Assembly (NCBI GenBank): GCA_963854735.1
Contig: OY978104.1
Coordinates: forward strand, 682,001 to 746,000
Source of the DNA: Marvania coccoides
Lineage: Eukaryota; Chlorophyta; Trebouxiophyceae; Chlorellales; Chlorellaceae
Direction: 5' to 3'
DNA length: 64,000 nucleotides
This document shows, piece after piece, positions 53,969-64,000 of this stretch (position 1 is its first letter; each line of letters begins with the position of its first letter). The position numbers and the translations under genes were made by a program. Below the pieces are notes generated by a model. The model saw only the letters and a list, made by a program, of their open reading frames with translations, was not told where the DNA came from and made no database searches.

Positions 53969-56900
53969 TCAATGCTGCTGCAGCTCAAACCACTGCCGCA
54001 GCAGGTCTGCCAGGGTGCGTGGCAGCGCGGCGGTGTCTCGCAGAACAATGTAGAATGGGAAAGGGAAAGAGTCCATGTACTTGGTGAACACGGGCTTGCC
54101 CCCAGTGAAAGCCACAGATTGCATGTCGAGGATGGAGTTGGCTGGGTTGTCCAACACAATGAAGGCGTAAAGGGCGCCAGGGCGGGAGGCGGCATCTCGC
54201 GCCGCCCGCTTCAGCGCCTCTTTTTCGTGGAACCGGCCGTCAGCAATGATGAGCACCAGCTGGTGCAGCGCAGCAGGCCCTGCGGCGGTCGCAGTGGCCC
54301 GCGCTGCTGCTCCCTCCAGCAAGTGATCCACCGAGGTGATGACGTCCACCATGGGGCGGTCGCTGATGGTGTTGTCTTGGTCAAACCGCAGGTTGGACAT
54401 CACCCTCACACCGTCAGCGTCAGTAAAGGGGCGGTCAAGGGCGTGCAGGGGGCGCGCCCCGCCAGCCCCGCCAAAACTGACGACGCCCAATTCGCCCACG
54501 TCCAGCCGCGCCATGGCTTTGCAGATCAGCGCCAGGGCCTCCAAAGCAAACCCGCTGCAGCCCGTCTCGGCCATCGACCGAGAATCGTCCACGGCCACGA
54601 GCACTTGGTACCGCCGCTTGTCGGGCCGCGTGCGCCGCATCCAGATCTTGTCCTTGCGGAAGTGGGAGGCGATATAGCCAATGACGCGCTTCATGTTGAT
54701 GCGCTTTCCAGTTCGGTACTCCCCGCCAAGCTTGCTCGCCAGCGTCGGCTCCAAAATCAGCCGCAGCTGCTCTGCGAGCTCGCCCACAAGACCCGCAGTC
54801 AGCGCCTCGCAGCGAGTCCAAACCTCCTGCCCGTGCGCAGCATCGCCTTCTGCACTAGATCCTTCAGACGCAGCGCGCAGACGGCGGTCCAGCTCCGCGC
54901 GCAGCTCCTCAGCACGCTCGCCCGACAGACCCTCAAGCAGCAGCTCGGCGCCCTCCTCCTCTTGATCGTCCAAGTGGGTGGCCCGCAGCTTGGGAGAAAC
55001 GAGGCCTTCGCTCACAGCGTCGTCCTCTGCACCTGCACCGCCCTCCCCTTCCTCCTCTTCAGGAGCAGCTTCCGGTTCATCGGCGACCTGCATTTCTTCA
55101 TCTTTGCCGCCCTTTTCGTTCTGCAGGCCCGCCTTTTCACCGGCTCCAGCGCCCCAAGTAGTTTTGCCTGCCACCTGTTCGCTGGGTGGCGGGGCAACGC
55201 CGTCAACAGAGTCCACAGCCATGTCGTCTGCGTCTTGGTCGTTTTCAGCCTCCTCCAACGCTGCTGCACCTCCTGCGTCGTCCGCGCCGTCCTCAGGCGC
55301 CGGCTCCTCGCCAGACTGCACCCCCGCCTGCTCTTCCGTGGCTCCAGCCAGCGCTTGCGTGTCTCCAGCCTGAGGGGCCTCGTCATGGCCAAGGAAGCGA
55401 TACTCGCCGCCACCGGCCTCTTCCGCTTCCAGATTTGGCTGCTCCTCAGGCTGGACGCCCACAGTGCCGTCCTCCTCCTTTGCGGATGGCTCTGGAGCAT
55501 CAGCAGCCATGGCGAGCTTGGCGCGCCAGCGTTCCAGCGCACTGCCCAAGTTGCGGAAGGGATTGGAGTCGCCAAGGGAGGCAGAACGTTGCTGTTGTCG
55601 ATCAGGAAGCTGCGCGCCGCCTTGTCCAGCCACCTGCGTCGCAGTAGCATCGTCTTGCAGGCCTCCAGAAGCTCCAGCAGCACTGCCGGTGGCAGCTTGA
55701 GCGGGCTCAGGGGCGCCTTCAGGGGCCGTGGCACCAAGCTCTTCATCCCTGCACATTTTATGAATAAACGAAATTAGTTAACATTAAAAGAAATTGCTTA
55801 TATACATATAAAATATAGCAATTATTATTGAAGCTGCTAAATCCACAAACAAAACTATAAACTCACCCTCTTGCGTCATTGTCCTCAGCTTCATCCATGC
55901 CTGCACCCTGGTCAATCCCAGCGGCTGCAGCAGCGGCAGAGCCCTTAACTCCGTCCAGCTGCGCGTCTTCGCCACCCTCAGGCTGCTCCTCACCAGCTTC
56001 CAGCATCGGCTCATCTTCGCCGCCTTCCTGCTCATCGGCTGCCGCCTCCTCGTCCTCCTCCATCTGTTGCTGTTGCTGCTGCGGGTCAAATGCCACATCA
56101 TCTTCATCGGGCGCACCAGGCTGCTGCTCCTCTTGTTTCTGCTTTCCATCTTCTTCATCGGCCATGAACTCAGCATCGTCTCCCCCTTGCTCGCCCTCGG
56201 GCTGCTCGGGGAAGGCGCCGCCGTCCTCCCTGACCACTGCTTCCGCGTCTTCTTCAGCTGCGCCCTCCTCTTCCTCGCCGCCCTCCTCTGCTTCTCCTCC
56301 ATCCAGGTTGAGTTCTTCGGGGAGGTCAAGTTCTTCATCTGGGGCTTCAGGGTGCACGTGGCCGCGGTCCTCAGGCCGATCCTCGTACTCGCCCAGATCT
56401 TGGTCATCTTCCTCTCCCACTGCAGCCTCCTCCTCAGGGGCCAGCTCATCTTGAGCCTCCTCCCGCGGAGGCGCTTCAGTGGGAGCCTTGTCGTTGCCGC
56501 CACCCTTCTCCTCGTCCTGGTCTTGCCCCTGGGCGTAGTCCAACTTGGAAGCGTCCTCGACTTTGACAGCGTTGTCTTGGTCGTGGCCAGCCTCCTCCTG
56601 CAATGCGCGATATATAATTTGGAAACGTTGATTATTTAAAATATCATCAACTTCTCAACCACACAGAAAAAATAAACTAAAAAAGCTCACCTTGTCGCCC
56701 GTGGCGTCCTCTTCATCGTCATCCCCGTTCCACAGCCGCTCGTCGACGTCCTCCCCAGCGTCGCCAACGTCGCCCATCTGCTGGTCCAAGCGCTCGTCAG
56801 GGCCCTCGTCCTCCTCAGACGCACCCTGCTGTTCCTCATTCTCATCAGGCTTCAAGTCTTCCAGCGCCCCAGCAAAGTCGTCGTCCATCTCCACGCCCTT

Positions 56901-59900
56901 TGCACCTTCCTCGCCGGGAGGAGGCTCTGCGGCGGCCTCATCGCGCTCTTCCTGCCCCTTCTGCTGGGCCCCCAGCAGCTGGTCCTGGTCTTCGAGCTCG
57001 TCGCTGATGTCCTTGGCGTCGCGGGTGTCGCCCTCTCCCAGCCCAGTGCCTTCCATCATCCTTTCCTTGCCCTCAGCTGGCTCGCCGTCTTGGTCGCCCT
57101 CAGGCATGCAGAAGCCCTCTTCCACGACGCCAGCAAACAGCGCCGACGTCACGTAAGCGAGTTTGCACAGGGAGCGGTGCAGGGCCAGGCAGCGCGCCGC
57201 GTTCTGCCACGCAGCAGCTCGGAGAAGACGCAGCATTGGCACAGCTGCAACCAGCATGGCTGCACCGCTCTGCACCGCAGAGGAATCCCCAGAACCAGCA
57301 AGTTCAGACAAGATATCCAGCGCTCTCGCTGCGTGCTGCACAATCTTTGACAGCCGATCGATGCCCAGCTGCTGAGCAGCTGCAGCCACCGCTTGTGGCA
57401 ACGGCTGCAAGCGGCCCGGCTCCTCGCCAGAAGGCTCGCCTCCCAGGTTGCCTTGTGCCCACACGAGCTCTGCTTGCACCATGGCCTCCAATTCATCAGC
57501 CAAACTCCGCAGCAGGGCGGCAGAGTCGGTGGCCATGGCGGAATCCAGAGGCGGCATTGCAACGGCAACGGAGGTGGCAGCCCGCTGGAGAGCCGCCACG
57601 AGCTCATCCCAGCCTGGTGCCCCCGTGTGATCGGCATGGCCCTGCAGCTGCACTACCAACTCGCGCATTGTGGCATCCACCTTCGCCATAGCTTCCATTA
57701 GCGCCAAAGTCACAAAAATGCGTCCAGAGGGCAAAATGCAGCTGCTCTGAGACACTGTCCTCAAGTCTTCTGCACCCCGCTGCAGCTGCATAATCGTGGG
57801 GCCCACAGCTTCAGCCGCTTTGAACAGCTTCCGCCGTGCCTCATTGTCCGGCTCAAGCTCAGCTGCTGCTGCCAGCAGCTCTTGGGTCTCGGCAGCCAGG
57901 GGCAGCAGCGCAGCAAGAGTGTTCTGACGCTCTTGAAACTGCTTCTCAGCCCAGGCTTGGTGCGCCGGAATATCACGATGCCAGTCAGGCGCTGCCACGG
58001 CGGTGAGAAGCTCCTCCAAGCGAGAAAATTCCTCGGCGCAGCGCCCCAGCGTAGTGCGGCCGCTTTGCGCCAGGTACACAAGGTACTCGCTGCTGCGGCA
58101 CGCGGCCTCCACCTCGGCAGGTGCCAAATCATCGTGAGGGAGAACGGAAGCCTGCGTGGAGCAATGACGATAAATATTTCTTAGACTTTCCAGATTGAAA
58201 AATTACGTGTATAAAACCGAAAAATGCAGAAATAAGCGTTACCTGAAGTAGGCGTTGCAGTCGAGCCATGCTGGCGTAGTAATAGGCATCTGCTTTGCTC
58301 CATGCGGCGCACGCCGTCTCCTGTTGAGGAGTGGCGGCGCCATCGAGCAATGAGGCCAAATCAGGAACAGGCTGCATTTAAGGGGGGAGGAACAATTAAT
58401 TATTTAGAAAAGCGCAAAAAAAAACACAGGAAAACTGAGTCTTATATCATCAAGTCCCCCCCCCCCCCCAAAAAAAATATAACGCAAGTATTTTTTTCTA
58501 TTATAAATTATAATACATCTTGCTTGCTTACCTCTGCGAGCCACGCCTGGAAGCCTCGGTTGGCGGCAGGCACAGCACTGCGAAGCTTGCTGACCCCAGC
58601 AGCTCCCAGGGCCCGGAAGAAATCGACCAGAGCCTTCTTCTTCCGCGCTTTGGCGCCCTTGGCCACATCGCACCGCAGCTGCACAGCCCGCTCTGCAGCA
58701 TCAGAAGCCAATTCATCTGCTTGCAGCGCTGATGCTGCCGGAGAAACAGCCTCCGACTGCAGCCCCCTCAGCAAGATTTTCTCAAACCGTGCCGTCAGCT
58801 CGGGAAGCTGCTTCGTGTACTTGCCGCCAGCAATCGCCAAAAATGCCGCCCCGTCAGGCTGCCCGCGGGTTGCAGCAGCCGCAGCTAACGCTTTTGCAGC
58901 CGCAGCGGCGTCAGTCAGAGTCGTCACCGTAGTAGGGCCACTGGGACCTGTCTGATTAGAAGAAGCCGCTGCTGCTCCAGAGGACTTGACAGTTTCTGGC
59001 GACGACAAATCATTGAGTCCCATGGATTTAGCAGCTGCCGCAAAAACCACGGTGCTTGGCTCCTTGAGGGCGTCAGCAGCGCGGCGACATAGCCTGTGGA
59101 GGTGGCGTTGGGCTTTTTCTGTGGAAGCTTTCATGGCGTAGTATCCACGATCTTCCCACTTCGCCAGCGCCACAAAATCCTTGAGATCCTTCTCCAGGGG
59201 CGCCATTGCCGTTGCCACCGCCGTCGCCACAGCAGGCATGAACTGCGAGTAGTAATGCCTGATGTTGCGGAGCAAAGCAGCCAGCGCTCGCCGCCGAACC
59301 ACGTTTTTCTCTTCGCCAGCCCATGTCGCCGCCAAAAGCTGTCCCTCAAAAGCCTGCAGGAGCTTCAAACGCGCGGCAAACTCTCCAAGCGGCGCTGCTT
59401 GTACAAACTGCTCCACTGTTGCCGCAATATCGGCAGTGGGGCTGTCCCCTTCTTCCAGAATGCGATACATGTGAAACCAGCCGTGGTATGCTCCTTGCGT
59501 AGCACGCTCCACCGTGCGCTCCAGCAGCTTGCGCCAGCCCGTCAGTTCCAGCCGCCGCCAGCGAGTTGCAACGCCAGCCACTGCTTTGAGCTGTGACTCC
59601 AAGGTCACGTGCTTGGCTGCTGTTTCCTCCCAGGTCTGGGCACTCGCTAGCAGCAGCTCCAACCCCGTGAGCAGCGCCTTGATGGGGCTGTCGACCGGCA
59701 TGCCCAGCACGCGAGCAGCAATAGCGTCCAGCTGCATCAACATCGGGTGGTCTGGCCACTCAGCGAGCAGGTCACGCAAGCGACTGCGCACCGCCAGCAG
59801 TGGCTCCTGCACCAGCACCGCCTCCTCCGCTCGAGATTCGCGAATGTCGCGGTCTTCTGCGTCGGCAGCATGCGGCGTGGCAACGAGGGCGCGCGCCCGG

Positions 59901-62900
59901 ATCGCTGCTGCGCGTAAATGGCCAGTGAGGGTCAGCTCATCCAGACTGGCCGGCAGCACAGCACCTGTAAGCTCTACCAGACGCATGCCCAGATCGTAGG
60001 AGCGGACAAAAGCGGCCGTGTCGGTAGTGGAAAGACCGACAGAAGACTCTCCGCTACCAGCAGAAAATAATTCAGCGTGCGTGGTTACCACGTCCTGAAG
60101 CACCTCCCCAAACAGGTAATCTTTTGCGGTGTAGGCGGCGGCGGCCTCAGCTGCGTGACCTGCTGCTGGCTTTTGAGGCAGCAGCGGGGCATCGTTGTTC
60201 CCAAGGTCATCATCATCCACCAGGTCCGAAAACGCAGCATGTTGGTCGGGATATTGCTCCTGGAAGTCCTTCTCTGCCTCTTCTTCTTCAGTTTGCGCCC
60301 CCACGGTGCGAGCCTTGGTCTTGAACAGCTCAGCTTCCTCAGCTGCACGCCGGGCCTCCTCCTCTTTGATGTCCTCCCAGGTGGCCATCAGCGCAGAAAA
60401 TACAGCGTGCAACCTCCCCACAGCCTCGCTGCGAGCAGCTCCAGTGGCACTGCGCCGCCACTCGTCCCGCACCTCCAGCAGCGCAGCACGCAGCAGCTCC
60501 AGCTTGGCGGCAGCGGCTGCAGCGTGGGAGGCAGCGCCAGACTTCGCAGCGTCCCTGGAAGCAGCGTGTGCGCGTTGGCCTGCCATGTTGGCTACCATCA
60601 TCTGCACGTTTTGAGACTCAAACCGCACGGCAGCCTCGCAACGGTAAGGGAAAGCAATGAGTTTGGCAGTGACAGCCTCTAACACGCCCAGCTGCCCCTC
60701 TCCTGCAGCCGCCATTTCTGCAGCGCCAACCCCCAGCGCTAAGCCGTACCGCACCTCTTGCACTGCTAGCTGTACCGGCTGCACAATGTCACGGTAGCCT
60801 GGGAACTGTGCCGGCAGGCGGGCCACCACAGCTGCAGCACTGTCCATCCACGCTCGGGCCTCAGCCACAGCGCCAGCATCGCGCTGCGCCACCCCGTTCA
60901 CCAAATCCACCATTCTCGGCAGCGCTGCCAGCCCAGAAGCAAAGCGAGCCACGTCTTCTTGCAGCGCCAAATACCGAGGTGGGTCGGGGCGTGCAGGGGA
61001 CCTGCCTTGCAGCTCGTTTGCCTCCTCCTCCAGGCGTGCTTTGCGTTCGACCAGATTCTTGATAGCGGGTTGCTCTGAGGGACCCCCAGGGAGCGCTGCA
61101 TACTCGCCCCGCACCAGCAGCTCCGGCTCGAGTTGCCCCTTCAGTGCCCGCAGAATGTGGCCACGCAGCAGGTCGTAAAAGGCCGCAGGGTCGGTGCCAG
61201 AGGGCGGAACGATGAGCACCAGCCGGAAGAGGCCCAGCAGTGCCCATGCCTGGCCCCTGACTAACAGCCCTGCATGGGAGAAAAACGGAGGGAGCACCAA
61301 CGGTGAAAACTTTTCCTTCAAAGATTTTTTTAATTTCGGAGGGAAAAGCTTTATAAAACTCCAAATACACAACTACAATTAAAAAAATTACCTTGTGAGC
61401 CTTCTTCAGAGACTGCACTCTGCGTCAGAAGCAGGTGCAGGGCAGGCAGCAGCGTCAAAGGGCCCACCTCGCGCAAAACACGGTGAGAACAGCCCTGGAC
61501 CGCCCCGTCCAGCACCTCCAAAATCCCCTGTGCATCGATGAACGGTTCGTTTTGCGCCAGCCGCGCAATGGCGGCCTTCACCTCCGGCAGCGAAACAGAA
61601 AAGTCCACAAGGTGGGCCTGCAGAGTGGCCGCTGCTACCAGCAGCGCAGCACGGGTCTCCGCGCGAGCCACCCCGCCAGAATGCAGCAATGCACCCCGAG
61701 GGCTGGCTGTCAGGCTGCGGAGGTGACGCCCTGCCAGCTGCAGCTGCATGAGTTTCGTGCTGCGAGCACTGATCGCCACCCTGGGAGGCCCAGTAACTGC
61801 CAGAGCATGGCCAGTCAAGGTGCAAGTGTGAAGTCGCATGGGACCATCCATGCTCTGCCATCGCCCAAGAGCTTCCGGCAAAGATCTGCTTGCAGCAAAA
61901 TCAACTGGCCGAGCTGCAGCCGCTCCACTCCACAGCCCACAATGCCACCTGAACCAGGCTTCGTGAGCAACAGACTGCTGCACAGCGTGCTCCCACTCTG
62001 GGGTGCTGGCGTTGAGCGGCCCAGAACCCTGGCCTTGGGCGTCTACCAGCCACAGAAGCAAGTTGTATGGCACGCCCTCGCTGATGTCTCTGCAGCCGCT
62101 GCTGGCCACTGAACTGGCGACGTTGCCCAGCTGGGAAAGGTTCTGCACAGAGGACGGAGAAACTTCTGCCCTCATCAGCGACAGCAGCGCCGTTCCCGGC
62201 CCCGCAAGTCCCGCTAACTGTTGCCTGCTGCACCAAGCGTCCAGCCACGCCATCAGGCGCAGCTGCATTGCCCTGCCAGCATCGTCTCCCATGGCGCTTG
62301 CCGGCATCGTTTTCTGATCTGCATACTGCAGTAGCAGCCCGCCACTGCAGCTGCTGCCTTTGTCTCCATTCAGCTGCTGCACAGCAGCTGCCGCCGCCGC
62401 CGCCGCCAGTCGCTCAAACGCTGCCGCCGCCTCGATTCCGACCATCACGTCATCTTCATCTTCATCTTTGTTGAAATCAGATACGGTTTGAAGCTGCATC
62501 TTGACCTCTAGCAGGCAGGCTCCTTCCAGCAATTGCCGTCTCAAACCGCCATCCACAGCCAAAACAGCCGCAACTTCGGCAGCAAGCTCGGCAGCTGCCC
62601 CAATGCTGCATACGTATTCTCTTTGATCAGCCTCCGAGACCTCCATGTACTCGGGAGAAGAAGAGCTCTCCAACGCTTTGGCCACCGCATCTGTGAAAAT
62701 AGGATCGCAGGAGGCAAAACCATCAGAGGTCACTCTTTGGCAGGCGCACAACCGCAGAAGCTCGTAGACGGCCTCCATTTGGCGGGGATTTTTCGGCATT
62801 GCAGGCTTGCCACCGTGCTCCCATAAATGCGGGGGTGGCACTGCTCCAGCGTCTAGGCCAAGAGCAGCATCAAGCTGGGACGCGACCTGGTGCAGGCGCT

Positions 62901-64000
62901 CCCTCTCAGACCATGCTGGCAGCTCCTCCGTAAAGTCTTGGATGGCAGAACGCAGCCTGGTCCACGCAAACACGATCGTTTCCATCGCCGAGCTGAGAAT
63001 GGATGGCTGCGCCGTGGAAGGATCAATGTGGATCAGATTCAGCAGCGCCCATCGTTCCTCTTGAAGGCGAAAGACCTGCGCGTGATTAAAAAAGTTGGAA
63101 GGTTTTGTATAAGTGCAAAAATGGAACACAATAAAGATGTTTCTTTAGAATTAAATTAAATCAGATGTGAAATAGAAAGAAAAGTTTAGGTGCATCTTAC
63201 TTTGTCCTCGAGCTCAATTGTCCACTCTGCATCAGCTGCAGGACCGAGCAATGTTTCCTCGCATGCCTGCATTGCTCCAAACAGGGGCCACAGCCAGTCG
63301 ACAGCGGCATGTGGCGCTGGCAGCTTGTTGCGTGATCCGGGATTGTGGAACCGCCAGCATGACAGCTGCAACAGCGTTCTGCTCGCTTCCTGAATGCCCA
63401 GGCCCGATTGAGCTGCCCCTCTTTGCACAGTCGCCGCCACGCCAACTGCTCGCCGCAGTGCCGGAAGCTTGGAGGAATCGGGATCAGCGGCAGGGAGCGG
63501 GTGCGAGAAATAGGCACTTAAGGTCTGCGCAACGTCTGAGAGCAAAGTAGTGATCATATGGCCGGTGCTCCCTGGTGCAATAGCCGTGGCCATATTTCTG
63601 CATTGGATGATGGTAGCAGTGGCCCACGTGCGATGGAAGGCCTCGCCATAGCCTCGCTCCATGAAGACTAGCAGCGCTGACCACAGGGATGCCACTGCCT
63701 CAGTAATGGCTACTGCGTCCGTTGCATCCTTCAAGCGTAAAAGTGGTTGCTGTCCTAGCAACAGCCCTTCCAACACCACCCCAGGCACCAAAGCCGTAAC
63801 TGCTAAGCCTTCACCTTCAGCCAAACGAGCCAAGACAGAGGAGAATTCAAAATCTGCCAATGATGTAGCACCACCACGCATTGCGCACAGGCCCGCCCAG
63901 CGCACAAGGGGCCCGATGTCCCGGCAAGCACCGCAAGCTGCCGAGTCTGAAGAAAATGCTTGGATGGTGAGGGCAGCAGGCCAGCGTGCAGGCTGAAACC
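53969..64000 (-). CDS. MDN1: Midasin (MDN1/Rea1), C-terminal portion; 5' part off the window
   Basis: Giant dynein-like AAA+ ATPase that strips assembly factors from pre-60S ribosomes in the nucleus. Seven exons visible (minus): 64000-63201, 63075-61392, 61269-58532, 58371-58243, 58151-56691, 56597-55867 and 55748-53969, all GT-AG and in frame, giving about 3,107 codons. The AAA ring must lie beyond base 64000. Seen here: a long alpha-helical linker with Ala/Leu/Gln-rich helices, then a very acidic Asp/Glu region (about 58.1 to 55.0 kb), then the C-terminal MIDAS/VWA domain with YQVLVAVDDSRSMAETGCSG (metal site DxSxS near 54573-54597), DVGELGVVSFGG, and LVLIADGRF-type strands. The MIDAS domain binds the UBL domains of Rsa4 and Ytm1. 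The order linker, D/E-rich, MIDAS is diagnostic. Confidence 0.96.
58456..58477 (+). repeat. Homopolymer C14-A8 in an MDN1 intron
   Basis: Fourteen C followed by eight A on the plus strand; since MDN1 is on the minus strand, the intron RNA carries U8-G14. Confidence 0.9.

Noticed and set aside
53972..55777. 601-codon open frame on the plus strand opposite MDN1
   Set aside because: It mirrors the biased codons of the midasin exon on the other strand and has no domain.

Overview
This window is nuclear DNA from a photosynthetic eukaryote, most likely a chlorophyte green alga. GC-rich coding exons alternate with short AT-rich spliceosomal introns (about 63 reconstructed, mostly 60-190 bp). Several genes encode plant-type plastid proteins (thylakoid FtsH of the VAR2 type, CPN20 double-GroES, CYP97B, a ferroportin with a transit-like leader, plant-type IGPS), and a V-ATPase subunit e and a GINT1-type GT64 enzyme are present. 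A selenoprotein W with an in-frame UGA, and TGTAA motifs downstream of several stops, also fit green algae. Nothing looks bacterial or viral.

Layout. 1-9 kb: IGPS (minus, 3' end off the window), a BAG6 homologue (plus), and an LYR-like/AlgH (DUF179) fusion (plus). 9-14 kb: ATG3 and LUC7 (minus), then ZNHIT1/SWC6 (plus). 14-20 kb: a membrane-anchored pectin-lyase-fold protein and a CECR5/HDHD5-like HAD protein (minus). 20-29 kb: a membrane-tethered bZIP factor, MED6, FtsH, V-ATPase subunit e, and ribosomal protein eS1 (RPS3A). 29-32 kb: a largely gene-free stretch that holds an RNase MRP RNA gene on the minus strand. 32-43 kb: NDUFA6, CYP97B, a histidine phosphatase, a divergent H2B-like histone, a long-chain-base-phosphate phosphatase, and PheRS beta. 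43-48 kb: selenoprotein W with a SECIS candidate, GINT1, a GST, and CPN20. 50-53 kb: an IREG3-like ferroportin and a decayed ankyrin-repeat gene. 54-64 kb: the C-terminal two thirds of midasin (MDN1), running off the end.

Most genes are housekeeping and do not form an operon-like unit. Functional echoes exist: RNase MRP RNA, midasin and eS1 all serve ribosome production; BAG6, ATG3 and a tethered bZIP factor serve protein quality control; ZNHIT1 and the H2B-like protein are chromatin components. Many neighbours are divergently arranged over 200-600 bp and probably share promoter regions.

The most noteworthy items are the selenoprotein W gene (Sec codon four bases before an intron, SECIS with a CC rather than AA apical motif), the RNase MRP RNA, three GC-AG introns in two adjacent genes near a LUC7 with a damaged second zinc finger, and an AlgH domain that is fused to an LYR-like leader and split by a long acidic insert. 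Splice sites were assigned by eye from frame continuity, GT/GC-AG signals and family knowledge; no alignment or folding program was run.
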